Assembly: GCA_946902875.1 (NCBI GenBank)
Contig: OX336336.1
Coordinates: 27,483,558-27,547,557 of the forward strand
Source of the DNA: Nematopogon swammerdamellus
Lineage: Eukaryota > Arthropoda > Insecta > Lepidoptera > Adelidae
Length of the DNA stretch: 64,000 nucleotides
Direction of reading: 5' to 3'
The position numbers and the translations under genes were made by a program. Shown one piece after another: positions 21,601-31,146 of this stretch. Under the pieces are notes generated by a model. The model did not search any database, had not been told where the DNA came from, and saw only the letters and a list, made by a program, of their open reading frames with translations. Every line of letters starts with the position of its first letter. The stretch's first letter is position 1.

Positions 21601-24600
21601 AATTTGGCGCCTTTGAGGTCAGCGCCCGCGATGGTGGGCTCGGGCTGCGGTGGCGGCGGCATGCCGGCTATCAGCGCTTGGAACTGGTGGTATGTCAGCG
21701 GGGCCTTGCCGCCGTTCCTCTCGATAATTCTATAAATAAACAATTTTTTTTTTTTTTTTATGTAATCCGGTATGGGTGGCTGAGTCGGAGGTGCCAAAGC
21801 ACATGCTCTAACCAGCCAATATCACCTCCGAGAAGGTAGGTGCCATACCGGAGACTTCCCTGGACTGCTGGCTATACTGGACTAGAGGAGAACACAACCG
21901 AGGTTGCTTGCGGCCATCTTACATCCAGTACGGTGGTACCAACCCAGTCGGCTACAATTTGAGCCTACCACCTAGTAAGGGGCAAGGGAATTAGTGCATT
22001 TAGGAACACTGCATGTCTCCCCGTGTATGTCGTAAAAGGCGACTAAGGGATATGACTCCCTTCTTATATTACTAGGTGGTAGAGTTTATTTAACCCGCCC
22101 GGGATGGTACCACCGCACTGAATGAAAGGTCAGTCGGAAAGGCTATGTAAATAGTTTGTGTTTTCCGTCCAGTTCAGTGTAGCCGGCAAGACCGAAGGGA
22201 AGCACTGACGTGGCACCAAGTTCACCCGGTGTTATGGGCTGACATCACGGATGTTGTAGGTGATGTAGCCAAGCGTGTCAGTTTCCATAAAAAATTACAA
22301 AATTGTAGTCGACAGAAGAGTTCTGTGAACTGCACGATTATAATTATTTTGTGGAAACTGACACGGTTGGCTACATCACCTACAACATCCGTGATGTCAA
22401 CCCATAATAACACCTTGGTGAACTAGGTGACGTGTCAGTTCGTGCCGGCTACACTGAACTGGAAGGAAAATACGAAAAATTTACATAGCCGTTTCGACCG
22501 GACGTGTCTTTCAGTGCTGTGTTACCAACCCGGGCGGGATAAACCCTACAGTTTTACGTGGAAAAGTCGCTTGGAATGGCTATGGTAAATAGTTCGTGTT
22601 TTCCGTCTAGTTCAGTGTAGCCGGCACGATCGAAATGAAGCACTGACACGGCACCTACATAGTTCACCGATGTGTTATGGGCTGACATCACAGATGTAGT
22701 ACGTGATGTTGGACAACCGTGTCATTTTCCATAAAAAAAAAAGATCATACCTTACACATTTATTATTAGTGAGATTAATTTATACTTTTGATGTTATGTG
22801 GTCAGAATTATCAAGCTTAAAATTATAGCTACTCTAGCTCTCAAACTGTATCCTAACACTGTAAGCTGTGCTGTGTATATTGTGTAGCTAGCTAGTCTCA
22901 ATGTACTTATAGTAATCGAAGATGTTAGTTTCTTACCGGCTGTTCTTTGTGGGTGTAATCGAATCGGATTTTAAAAACTAAACAGGACAAATTCAAGCGT
23001 AGTGTACTACCAAACGAATGTTGAATAAAGAATAAAGAGTATTAGTATTTGAGTACTGATCAGTGCCGGACATAGGCCGCTTGACTTTCGCCGCCTGCGC
23101 AAAACATAATAGGATAGGGCATTACCTACTAAGTCGCAATGGGGACTTAAACCTTTACGAAAAATCTATTTAGCATTTCATAGATCGAAAACTCTATCCA
23201 TAAGTAACTTGCGTGAGTATTGCGTCCATAATCGCGCACGAACTTGACGTCTTACACTATACCAAAGCGCAAGTGTTACTTGAAATATTCCTTAGAGCCT
23301 TCGGAAATGTGCCGCCCCCTGAAGTTTGCCGCCCCTAGGCCGCAGCCTATACGGCCTAATGGGAGATCCAGGACTGGTACTGATCAGGGTTGTTGCGAAC
23401 ATCAGCATCAGCATCCGCGGAACTTCAGCATCATTTTCAACATCAGCATCGCATCAGCATCCGCATTGATCGATGCTGATTATTAATGCTGATGTTCGAG
23501 TCGTGCGTGACATGACCGCGGAGGGGCCGAGCTTATGGCACGTGTTTTGTTTTCGCTTGCGAGTTCTGACCAATCGTGGGGTCGAACAGCGGAGATTGTG
23601 ATTGTAAGCAAACACAAACTTGTCTCATTAATTTCATTACGTTGAAAAAGTCATTGTGGGTGAAATCGGAACAGACTCCAAGCCGAAAAAGCAGCACATA
23701 CAGTTCCAAATAGTTCCAAAGTTCCATCCAATTCTAATAATTTAATTGCTAAGATAATTTACTAAACTGGTACTGGTATCAGATTGATTCTTTTAATTTA
23801 TTAAATGTCACAAAATTTTAAAACACAATCTTTTATTTCAATACCAACCAAAACTTTGGACATAAATTCATAATATTGATATAGTTCAGTATTTTTCCCT
23901 TTTTTTAAAGAAAATAATTAAAATCAGCATCAGCTGATGTGAAAAAAACCGGCCAAGTGCGCTCGCGCACCGAGGGTCCCGTATCGCCATGCATGTCACG
24001 GCTAGCGCTACTCACGCCATCTAGATGGCGTGTTATGAAATGCTTCATATTAGTTAATGTCATGCTTCATAATCTATTCGGTAGATGGCGCGCGCCATAC
24101 ACTTTTTGGTTTCTTCTATGGGAACCCCGTGAATTTTTTACTTTTTCTTATTTTTCTTATTTGTTGTTATATCGGCCATAATAACACATTTTTTGTGAAA
24201 ATTTCAACGGGCTACCTATTACGGTTCAAGAGATACAGCCCTCGGAGAGACGGACGGACGGACAGACAGACGGACAGACAGACAGACAGACGGCGGAGGC
24301 CGGAGGCTTAGTAATAGGGTCTCGTACCTGATACGGAACCCTAAAAATGTGCTTCAGCAACAACCCTGGTACTGATTATAAGAACAGCTTACTTATCGAG
24401 CCTGTAAAGTGTGTGCGATACGCGAGACACGACCGCCACGCCCAGCTCGCGGCACATAGCTGTGATGTTGTGGTCGCGCACGCGACCGAACGGCTCCGGA
24501 TCTTCCTCCAGGGTCAGCAGCGTGGTGCTCCACTCGCGGAACAGCTTCGGAAGCACGTCCGTCGGCTGACCGCGCACCACGAACAGACGCGAGCTGAGAG

Positions 24601-27600
24601 ACCTCAGGCTGTGGTCCAGGTCTTCGAGGCACTGCAGTAGGAACCTGCGTAAGGCAAACGGTGTAATACCATTTTTTTTTATGTAATCCGGTATGCGTGG
24701 CTGAAGCGGATGCTCCGACCAGCCAATATCACCTCCGAGAAGGTAGGTGCCATACCGGAGACTTCCCTGGATTGCTGGCTATACTGGACTAGAGGAGAGC
24801 ACAACCGAGGCTGCTATGCGGCCATCTTACTTCCAGTACGGTGGTACCAACCCAGTCGGCTACAATTTGTGCCTACCACCTAGTAAGGGGCAAGGGAAGG
24901 GACCTACAGTTTTACACCGGTACCGAACGGTGAAGCAGCAGGTGTAGGTAGCATGGGTGGCTGTGCCGAGAGACCAATGGTGCATTCGACAGAGCCAAAA
25001 ACACCTCTGCTCGCGAAACCACGCTCAGTTAGGTGCCATGCCAGCAGATTTGCGGACTGTTGCTAGGCTGTCTAACCCGTTAATACGACGCTTGAAGACA
25101 CCTAAGTTAAAGGATTCAGAAAATACACTCGCCGGAAGACAGTTCCACACTTTAGCGGTGCGACAAAGAAACGATTTGGGGACGAAAGACCAATGTGGGG
25201 CCGGTACTTTAAAAGAATAGCCCCACTGCATCTCTCCCCGTGTATGCCGTAAAAGGCGACTAAGGGATGTGACTCCCTATATTACTAGGTGGTAGGGTTA
25301 AACCCGCCCGGGTTGGTACCACCGCACTGAATGAAAGGTCGGTCGAAACGGCTATGTAAAGAGTTTGTGTTTTCGGTCCAGTTCAGTGTAGCCGGCACGA
25401 CCGAAGGGAAGCACTGACGTGGCACCAAGTTCACCCGGTGTTATGGGCTGACATCGCGGATGTTGTAGGTGAGGTAGCCAACCGTGTCAGTTTCCATAAA
25501 AAAAACACTTTTTTTTATAGAAACTGTCACGGTTGGCTACATCAGCTACAACATCCGTGATGTCAGCCCATAACACCGAATTAGCTAGGTGCCGTGTCAG
25601 TACTTTCCTTCATATCATGTCGGCTACACTGAACTGGACGGAAAACACGAATTATTAGAATTATTACATAGCCATTTCAACCGACATTTCATTCAGTGCG
25701 GTGGTATCAACCCTACCACATAGTAAGGTAAGAAGGGAAGGAACCTACAGTTTTACGTGGAATCCGAACCGCGGTCAGCCTGCAACGGTCGAGCGGTGAC
25801 CCATCCAAGTACTGACCGCGCCCAGGGTTGCTTAATATCAGTCGACCGACCGCACCGCTAAGCTACCGAGGCTGACAAATTATGCACGTGAAAAAATGTT
25901 TAAAAACTTTCTAATTTGTTCCCCAAAATCGAGACTCGTTCATTTACTCACATTATTTATTTCATATTAGAATCACGTCGGTGGTTTTTGGAGAAAATTC
26001 GCTGTGGCAGATGGACAGACAGTCACGAGAATGATCCTGTGAGGGTTCCGCTTTTTTTCCTCTTTCGAAGCAAGAAATCCTAAAAAAGGTTGTAATGCCC
26101 TGGATTACGCCTACGTATTCGAAGAACTCGAGTCTCGCTCGACTGGATCGATGGGGGGGGGGGGGGGGGGGGGCTGCACCGTGCAGGTCCACGTGACACA
26201 AGCTGCTACAGAAACAGTAGGCTGACAGAACCTTATTTAGGCCATCAGTACTAACTAATAATAAATATGTAAGGGATGGTTATGGAGCAAGTTACTTTGT
26301 TTTAATGAGATGCATTTGCATGCTTGCAAAATCTAGCTGTACTTTTATTTCGGCGCGCGGAACAATTCGGTTTGTATGAGAGCCACATAGGTAACCGGAA
26401 GTGAATTTTGTTTAGCCTATCCTGTGTCTCGTATAGGCAAATGTGCTTGTGCGAAGTTTCGTCGAATTTTTTTTTTTTTTTTTTATGTAATCCGGTATGG
26501 ATGGCTGTGTCGGAGGGGCCAAAGCGCATGCTCCGACCAGCCAATTTCACCTCCGAGAAGGTAGGTGCCATACCGGAGACTTCCCTGGATTGCTGGCTAT
26601 ACTGGACTAGAGGAGAACACAACCGAGGTTGCTATGCGGCCATCTTACATCCAGTACGGTGGTACCAACCCAGTCGGCTACAATTTGAGCCTACCACCTA
26701 GTAAGGGGCAAGGGAAGGGACCTACAGTTTTATACCGGTTCCGAACGGTGAAGCAGCAGGTGTAGGTATGCACGTAAATTTTTTCGTCAGAAAAAACTCA
26801 TTGGTACACGCCGACCGGATTCGAACCTCGGACCTCCCGCATGAGAAGCACATATACATACATACATACAGAAATGATTTCTAAAAATCGTCAATTTAGT
26901 TTTAGTATCATACATAGAGTCTACAAACTCAGTATCTCATAAAACAAAGTACTTATCTTACTCCATGACCATCCCTTACAGATTTATTATTAGTATGATA
27001 TGATGATGATGATGATATGATGATGATGATGCTGCTGATGATGATGATGTATGATGATGATGATGATGATGATGATATGATTGCGTTTGTAGACCTATGT
27101 ATGATACTAAAACTAAATAGACTAAATCTATATTGTATGTTCCTCCATAACTCTTAAACGATCATCCAAATTCGATGAAACTTAGTCCAAGCACATTTAA
27201 ATTTACGCGACACAGGATAGGCTAAATAAAATTCAGTTCCAGTTACGCTAAGATAATATTAAAAAAAATCACATTTCATGACAGTCAAGTCAGATAAAAA
27301 TGAAAGGAATTTGTTGTAGGGAAAGAGAAAAAGAGAGCGATACTTTTTTTTATGGAAACTGACACGGTTGGCTACATCACCTACCTACAATATCCGTGTT
27401 GTCAGCCCATAACGCCCATAACACCGAGTGAACTAGGTGCCGCGTCAGTGCTTCCCTTCATTCCATGTCGACTACACTGAACTGGACGGAAAACACGAAC
27501 TATTTACATAGCCGTTTTGACCGACGTTTCATTCGGTGCGGTAGTATCAACCCGGGCGGGATAAACCCTACGACCTAGTAAGGTAAGAAGGGAAGGGACA

Positions 27601-28022
27601 TACAGTTTAACGTGGAATCCGAACCGCGGTCAGCCTCCAACAGTCGAGCGATCCAAGTACTGACCGCGCTCAGGGTTCCTTAACAACCAGTCGACCGACC
27701 GCACCGCTAAGCTACCGAGGCTGATATGGATGGAACTTGGGACTCACCTCCACTTGTTGATTCCAACGTTGGATGCGGCGAACCAGGGGTCGATGATGAA
27801 CACGCAACGAAGTGTGGTCGCGTTTCGGAGGCCCTCGAGGAGTGCGGGGTTGTCGTGGAGGCGAAGACCCTTGCGGAACCAGTGCACCGTGTGCTTGGGC
27901 GGGTCCACCGGCGGCAGCGGGGCCGACGGCGACAGCGGCAGCGGGTCGAGCAGCGGCGGAGGCGTCGCGAGAGCGGCCACCACCACCGACGTCGGCGGGA
28001 GAGTCTCGGGAGCGGCAGACAT
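15145..28022 (-). CDS. cry2: Cryptochrome 2 (vertebrate-type, insect CRY2), nine coding exons
   Basis: Photolyase/cryptochrome family protein. In Lepidoptera CRY2 is known as the light-independent repressor of CLOCK:CYCLE in the circadian feedback loop (family knowledge). Exons, in transcript order: 28022-27748, 24644-24393, 21729-21545, 20880-20709, 19216-18991, 18229-18089, 16848-16697, 16273-16071, 15680-15145. All phases join without a frameshift to 713 codons plus stop. A Pro/Ala-rich leader of about 48 residues precedes the photolyase start [18 protein letters not shown]. The alpha/beta domain is followed by the FAD-binding domain ([55 protein letters not shown]) and a long unstructured Ser/Thr/Gln-rich tail. 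A cryptochrome rather than a photolyase is favoured by the tail and by the CRY2-like [15 protein letters not shown]. Oddities are the duplicated exon 4, the partly duplicated exon 5 and a non-GT donor after exon 6. An acceptor-like site just 5' of the ATG suggests an upstream noncoding exon. Confidence 0.93.
15765..15860 (-). mobile_element. SINE-B head fragment
   Basis: The minus strand carries AGCGGCGGGTGGCCGATTG, a B-box-like GATGTTCGAATCCGG and TTTTTCTGACGAAAAAA only. Confidence 0.75.
15919..16047. repeat. Perfect 59-bp inverted repeat, 11-nt loop
   Basis: Arms 15919-15977 and 15989-16047 are exact complements (GCATTCTCTAACGTCCTACC ... CTCTGTCTA). The structure lies in cry2 intron 8, about 24 bp from the exon 8 donor. 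Confidence 0.93.
16071..16273 (-). CDS. cry2: cry2 exon 8
   Basis: It encodes (R)[20 protein letters not shown] through SQLTKFRPN(G). The acceptor is GGACAG|A and the donor ATG|GTGAGC. A perfect 59-bp inverted repeat begins about 24 bp into the following intron. Confidence 0.9.
16280..16690. other. cry2 intron 7, nothing recognised
   Basis: A short hairpin (GGCTTGACAGAAATATCTCTGTCAAGCC) lies at 16369-16396. Otherwise unremarkable. Confidence 0.4.
16697..16848 (-). CDS. cry2: cry2 exon 7
   Basis: It encodes [20 protein letters not shown] through DPNGDFIR, including the DADWS...WMWLS flavin-pocket region. The acceptor is CGGCAG|G and the donor AG|GTACTT. Confidence 0.9.
16940..17260. repeat. 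Interspersed repeat shared with 9497-9795 and the 197-bp array
   Basis: GGCCTCACGCACTCTATGTA through AAACAGTAGGCTATTAAAGC and TAACTATTAAGTAATCTGCG match those regions closely. Confidence 0.8.
17270..17715. other. cry2 intron 6 sequence, nothing recognised
   Basis: An open + strand frame at 17387-17608 has no recognisable family and no flanking gene signals. Confidence 0.35.
17720..17965 (-). pseudogene. Jockey-like LINE C-terminal fragment
   Basis: Related to 12838-13125: GTGTCTAACGATGCCCATGG ... CACGCCCCTTTTAAAAACCC, degenerate. Confidence 0.6.
18089..18229 (-). CDS. cry2: cry2 exon 6, apparent non-GT donor
   Basis: It encodes [20 protein letters not shown] through ISWEEGMK, 47 codons, phase 0 to phase 0. 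The acceptor is GCGCAG|GGT. After the conserved ...GGCATGAAG the intron begins GAAAGTATTT, so the first two bases are GA and not GT. The next exon begins exactly at V (GTA TTC GAC), so protein conservation fixes the join at K|V. Confidence 0.82.
18355..18775. repeat. Purine-rich minisatellite in cry2 intron 5
   Basis: Irregular repeats of GAGTGAGCGTAGAAGTGAAG CGATAGAGT, unit about 20-40 bp. One strand is almost free of pyrimidine runs. Confidence 0.88.
18871..18976 (-). pseudogene. Partial tandem copy of cry2 exon 5, 3' half plus donor
   Basis: A 106-bp unit repeats the last about 90 nt of exon 5 with its GTGAGT donor and the following GTACC sequence, directly next to the true exon end. It differs at a couple of sites, including one missing base (GATCGAGTTAG against GGTCGAAGTTAG). 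It has no acceptor. Using its donor instead of the first would add 106 nt and shift the frame. Confidence 0.85.
18991..19216 (-). CDS. cry2: cry2 exon 5
   Basis: It encodes [20 protein letters not shown] through [10 protein letters not shown], the start of the FAD-binding domain. The acceptor is TCGGCAG|G and the donor AAT|GTGAGT. It ends in phase 0, matching exon 6. Confidence 0.9.
19252..19608 (+). mobile_element. SINE-A copy
   Basis: A good head: GCCTCGGTAGCTCAGTGG, then CAGTACTTGGATGGGTCAC, then the B-box-like GGTTCGGATTCC. The body is complete but the tail is cut by other sequence. Confidence 0.88.
19793..20071 (-). mobile_element. SINE-A copy with internal deletion
   Basis: The tail TTTTTTATGGAAACTGACAC on the + strand and the head ending ACCGAGGCTGAC are present. 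About 80 bp of the central module is missing near 19965. Confidence 0.85.
20098..20697 (-). pseudogene. Three tandem extra copies of cry2 exon 4 (A, B, C)
   Basis: Copies end at 20098 (A), 20302 (B) and 20505 (C), spaced about 204 bp. Each has most of exon 4, but the first nine exon bases and the acceptor are replaced by a short segment reading AGTGGCGGGGCATGAAC on the minus strand. Copy B lacks one base (GCGGGTC for GCGGAGTC) and is frameshifted. Copy C has its donor changed from GTTAGT to ATTAGT. Copy A keeps an open frame and a GTTAGT donor. A weak acceptor-like AAG before TGGACAAG remains in each and would keep the exon 3 frame, so exclusive use of copy A is conceivable but unproven. Confidence 0.88.
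20709..20880 (-). CDS. cry2: cry2 exon 4, intact copy (copy D)
   Basis: It encodes [20 protein letters not shown] through TGLSPYLR. This is the only one of four tandem copies with an authentic acceptor (CTCGCGCAG|GGTTCGAGG) as well as a donor (AG|GTTAGT), so it is the likely functional exon. At 172 nt it is not a multiple of three, so adding a second copy to the same mRNA would shift the frame. Confidence 0.88.
20900..21120 (+). repeat. Repeat C with (CTGT/CCGT)n
   Basis: CTGTCTGTCTGTCCGTCCGT then TATCTTTAGAACCGTAATAG and CACAGAATATGTGTTATTATG. This family recurs at 23940-24345, 33425-33785, 34600-34705, 37990-38160, 39000-39190, 41085-41240, 51885-52235 and 63690-64000. Helitron-like lepidopteran repeats have this look (recalled). 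Confidence 0.75.
21545..21729 (-). CDS. cry2: cry2 exon 3
   Basis: It encodes [20 protein letters not shown] through VPTLEELG. The acceptor is TTTATAG|A and the donor TAG|GTACAG. A tRNA-type SINE sits about 15 bp upstream of the acceptor; its A-rich tail reads as T-rich on the + strand. Confidence 0.9.
21745..21990 (-). mobile_element. SINE-B copy, truncated
   Basis: Tail and body from TTTATGTAATCCGGTATGGG to CTAGTAAGGGGCAAGGGAA; the tRNA-like head is missing. Confidence 0.88.
22010..22294 (+). mobile_element. Composite: repeat E end joined to SINE-A body
   Basis: CCCCGTGTATGTCGTAAAAG GCGACTAAGGGAT leads directly into CCCTTCTTATATTACTAGGT and the SINE-A body and tail. The same join recurs at 25231-25505 and, partly, 53065-53310, so it is a dispersed composite rather than a local accident. 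Confidence 0.75.
22345..22742. mobile_element. Two partial SINE-A copies, head to head
   Basis: 22345-22561 is in minus and 22562-22742 in plus orientation, joined inside the body. Confidence 0.75.
23385..24368. mobile_element. hAT-type element with AGCATC repeats and a nested repeat C
   Basis: The ends CAGGGTTGTTGCGAA and CTTCAGCAACAACCCTG are flanked by GTACTGAT on both sides (23377-23384, 24369-24376). The left part has (CAGCAT)n. The interior holds repeat C (23940-24345). It lies in cry2 intron 2, 16 bp from the exon 2 donor junction. Confidence 0.88.
24393..24644 (-). CDS. cry2: cry2 exon 2
   Basis: It encodes [20 protein letters not shown] through SHTLYRLDK of the N-terminal alpha/beta domain. 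The acceptor is ACGCAG|G and the donor AA|GTAAGC. It joins exon 1 to give Arg and exon 3 to give Lys. A hAT-type transposon end lies 16 bp beyond the donor side. Confidence 0.9.
   Translation of the reverse strand, partial: VPTAVPRRPGPQPEVSQLASVRGARSADGRASEAVPRVEHHAADPGGRSGAVRSRARPQHHSYVPRAGRGGRVSRIAHTLQAR
24665..24949 (-). mobile_element. SINE-B copy, truncated head
   Basis: The tail TTTTATGTAATCCGGTATGC on the + strand through GAACGGTGAAGCAGCAGGTG. It begins about 25 bp upstream of the cry2 exon 2 acceptor. Confidence 0.88.
24950..25231 (-). pseudogene. Jockey-like LINE, C-terminus and 3' tail
   Basis: The minus strand encodes [41 protein letters not shown], then a 3' tail ending in CAGCCACCCATGCT. 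A sister copy at 62245-62465 keeps the terminal poly(A). Confidence 0.8.
25231..25505 (+). mobile_element. Composite repeat E/SINE-A body
   Basis: Same junction as 22010-22294; ends in the SINE-A tail and A-run. Confidence 0.75.
25508..25877 (-). mobile_element. SINE-A copy, near full length
   Basis: From the tail (TTTTTTTATAGAAACTGTC) to the head (GCTAAGCTACCGAGGCTGAC). The 5S-like GTCACCCATCCAAGTACTGA appears as GTGACCCATCCAAGTACTGA on the + strand. Confidence 0.9.
25955..26240. repeat. Degenerate repeat C-like piece and a poly-G run
   Basis: GCAGATGGACAGACAG ... GAGGGTTCCGCTTTTTTTCC resembles repeat C. G-run at 26153-26173. Confidence 0.5.
26465..26852 (-). mobile_element. SINE-B copy, near full length
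   Basis: T-run, TGTAATCCGGTATGGATGGC, the body, and CGACCGGATTCGAACCTCGG (B box on the minus strand). The A box is lost. Confidence 0.9.
26990..27080. repeat. (GAT/ATG)n microsatellite
   Basis: Imperfect GATGAT tract of about 80 bp. Confidence 0.9.
27345..27724 (-). mobile_element. SINE-A copy abutting cry2 exon 1
   Basis: Full-length layout, with its head end (CTACCGAGGCTGA) about 22 bp from the exon 1 donor in intron 1. Confidence 0.9.
27748..28022 (-). CDS. cry2: cry2 exon 1 (start codon, photolyase N-terminus)
   Basis: The ATG is at 28022-28020 and the exon encodes 91 codons plus 2 nt. The first 45 or so residues are Pro/Ala/Thr-rich and low in complexity. Family homology starts at [17 protein letters not shown] and runs to NVGINKWR. 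The donor is AG|GTGAGT at 27748/27747. The start is the only in-frame ATG before the homology block and lies about 37 nt downstream of a CTTCTGTCAG acceptor-like site, so the leader is probably spliced. Confidence 0.9.
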
Positions 28023-28201
28023 CTTGCTCGTTCAGCTCACGGATGTGGTCCCACCTGACAGAAGTAACCGTGATATAAAGGGATTGTCTCGCGAGCAAGT
28101 AGATTTGTTGCAATGCCTAGCTAGACTAAAAGAGCTAGCTATAGACTAAAAGGGATCATCGAAGACATGGCGTGTTACTTTGTAACGATGACGTTATCAA
28201 A

Positions 28202-28560
28202 TCATTATCTATATCTATATATCCATCTCTACTCTCTATCTCTATCTTTATCTATATCTCTATCTCTACTCTCTACTCTTTACTCTCTATCTCTACTATC
28301 TACTCTATATCTCTACTCTCTGTCTCTATCTCTATCTCTATATCTACTCTCTATCTCTATATCTACTCTCTATCTCTATATCTACTCTCTATCTCTATAT
28401 CTACTCTCTATCTCTATCTCTACTCTCTATCTATATCTCTATCCCTATCTCTATCTCTATATCTAGTCTCTATCTCTACTCTCTATCTAAATCTCTATCT
28501 CTATCCCTATCTCTACTTTCTATCTCTATATCTACCTCATCCTATCTCTACTTCTTATAA
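28202..28560. repeat. (CTATCT)n/(CTCTAT)n microsatellite
   Basis: About 350 bp of imperfect TCTATCTCTA/CTCTCTAT units, about 180 bp upstream of the cry2 start codon. Confidence 0.95.
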
Positions 28561-28564
28561 AAGG

Positions 28565-29330
28565 AAACTGTATGTATGAGGTCTGTCTGTACGTATGTAT
28601 GTTTGAGGTAAACTACCACCACTGAACAGATTTCGATTCGGTTTGTAAAACTCGCGCTTGACAGATTTTACTTTTTCATTTAACTTCCTCTCAGTTCAAG
28701 CAGGGCACGAATGTGACTTGGTTCAGTTCCATCTGACGGACGTCGACGGTCCCACTCTCCCGCGTCTACTGGCTTACCTAATCGTCATCCTAAGTACCCA
28801 TTTCGCTTACGAAATTGAAAGCCGCGCGGGCCACTAAAAATATCGCCTAAAGAATCATTGTTCGGGGCATGGCGAAATGAAACCTTAGAAAGTATTTAAA
28901 AACTTCAACCGTAGCGTGGTGATCCTAGCGCGTGGCCGCTGGGTTAAATCCACGTGAACGGAGCGCCCTGATGACGTCATCAACAATTTTATTTTATTTC
29001 GTTGTTCCCATATTTACCATCCATAAATTACCTAAACTAAAACAAAATAAACAAACTTTAAAAATAATTAGCCACACGAGAGACTACCACGATCCGGGTT
29101 GACCTACCGCCAGAGTCATAGAGCAATTCCCTCAACGGCCTCAGTTCGCTAGATAAAAAATTTCATCCAAAGAGGCCGACGTGGGGAAAGTTCCCATGAC
29201 ACTAGCGGCGTTGCCTCGCTGCACCGCCAAGCTGATTCGTTGCAGCAGGTACGCCCGGGCGCGGCAGTCACCCGAGGATCTGCAGAGTATCTTATCAGAG
29301 ATCTTTAAGCTTTATTGAATCATCACTTTA
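28565..29330. other. cry2 upstream region, nothing recognised
   Basis: GC content is uneven. No coding exon, noncoding exon or E-box cluster could be established by eye. Confidence 0.35.
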
Positions 29331-29334
29331 GATA

Positions 29335-29790
29335 TTAAAAAAAATATATATAAAAACCGCCTTCAAAAATGTATGAAATAAAAAAATAAAAATCTAACCC
29401 TAGAGTTGAAGGCGGTCGGTTATTTTTGCTTGCTTTAGCACCACCGCCTTCAACTCTAGGGTTCGATTTTTATTTTTTTATTTCATACATTTTTGAAGGC
29501 GGTTTTTATATTTTTTTAAATAGTTTTTTATTTCACAGTTTTTTTAGTAATTAATTTTTATTTGCTATTAATGTACTCGGCGGAATCGCTCGGCCTTCGG
29601 CCTCGCGATTCCGCCTCGCTTTCCAATCCGATCTTGACCAAAAAAAAATGGGACCACCTTGGAGCTAGACTGAACCGAACACAAAAATAATCATCGAAAT
29701 CGGTTCACAATTGGGGAAGATATTGCTGAACATACATAAAAAAAAATACATACAGCCGAACATAGAACCTCCTCCTTTTTTGATGTCGGT
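29335..29790. repeat. Repeat with GCCTTCAACTCTAGGG palindrome
   Basis: ATATAAAAACCGCCTTCAAA through CTAGAGTTGAAGGCGGT is followed by its inverse, making a palindrome about 170 bp long (29345-29513). It ends in CCTCCTCCTTTTTTGA. Related copies are at 31985-32360 and 52240-52610. Confidence 0.75.
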
Positions 29791-30299
29791 TAAAAAATAA
29801 AAAGACAGGAACGTAGATTGGACTGGGCAGTTCAATCTATAAAGCCAAAAAAATATTTGTAATAATCGGATGAGGTTTAGGGGGGTAAAAAACATAAACC
29901 ACGAAAGACGATTTTGTATGGAGAAAGTTAACTTCCGTTTCGTCTTAAGTTGAACTTGTCTTGTTTTGTTTGTTTTATAAAATTTAAATTTTTATTTAAT
30001 TATTTTTAGTTCTCAACCTAGAAGGGTAGCATATTTTTGAAATCTCCGTCTAGATAATGATACCTCACTCGATGAGTTTTTGAGAAATTTTATATTTACA
30101 GTTGGACAATATGCGGAGACTGCGGAGTGACGGCCGCCATTTTGAATTTACAAAAAATATGGTACCCAGTTTTACCAGTATAATTGAGACTAACCAAATG
30201 GCACCAAATACTTATCAAAATCGGACGATTCGTTTAATAGTTTCAGTCATCCAAACACACATACAACACAAACATTCAGACTACTTAAATACATTTTAC

Positions 30300-30525
30300 C
30301 CTTTACTAGGTGGTAGGGTTTAACCCGCCCGGGTTGGTACCACCGCACTGAATGAAACGTCGGTCGAAACGGCTATGTAAATAGTTTGTGTTTTCCGTCC
30401 AGTTCAGTGTAACCGGCACGACCGAAGGGATACACTGACGTGGCACCAAGTTCACCCGGTGTTATGGGCTGACATCACGGATGTTGTAGGTGATGTAGCC
30501 AACCGTGTCAGTTTCAATAAAAAAA
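30300..30525 (+). mobile_element. SINE-A, 5'-truncated
   Basis: From TTTACTAGGTGGTAGGGTTT to the tail and A-run. Confidence 0.82.
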
Positions 30526-30592
30526 AATAAAAAAAACCCTCCTTTTGGGTTCGCCATAGTCAGGATAAAGACTTATCGACGAATGAACATCT

Positions 30593-30940
30593 TTCTTTTT
30601 TTTTTTTATGGAAACTGACAGGGTTGGCTACATCACCTACAACATCCGTGATGTCAGCCCATAACACCGGGTGAACTAGGTGCTATGTCAGTGCTTCCCT
30701 TCATTTCGCGCCGGCTACACTGAACGACGGAAAACACGAACTATTTACATAGCCGTTTCGACCGACGTTTCGCTCAGTGCGGTGCTACCAACCCGGCCGG
30801 GATAAACCCTACCACCCAGTAAGGTAAGAAGGGAAGGGACCTACAGTTTAACGTGGAATCCGAACCACGGTCAGCCTCCAACGGTCGGGCGGTCACCCAT
30901 CCAATAACTGACCGCACCACTGAGCTGCCGAGGCTGACGA
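30593..30940 (-). mobile_element. SINE-A copy, full-length layout
   Basis: T-run and TATGGAAACTGACAGGGTTG to GAGCTGCCGAGGCTGAC; part of the 5S-like segment is deleted. A repeat E end (30945-31025) follows. Confidence 0.88.
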
Positions 30941-31146
30941 TGCCTTAGTCGACTTTTACGACATGCGACGGGGAGAGATGCAGTGGGGCTATTCTTTTTA
31001 AGTACCGAACCCACACGGTACAATCGCTGCATTATTTATAGTTTTCGTATGATTCACGTATTTTTTTTCTATTATTTACCTAGTCACCTCTCTCATCTCT
31101 ATCTCTATCTCTATCTCTACTTTTCATAAAACAGAACGTGTCTTTT

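Noticed and set aside
28167..28579. Long open frames of Ser/Leu/Tyr/Ile
   Set aside because: They are the CTATCT microsatellite read in different frames.
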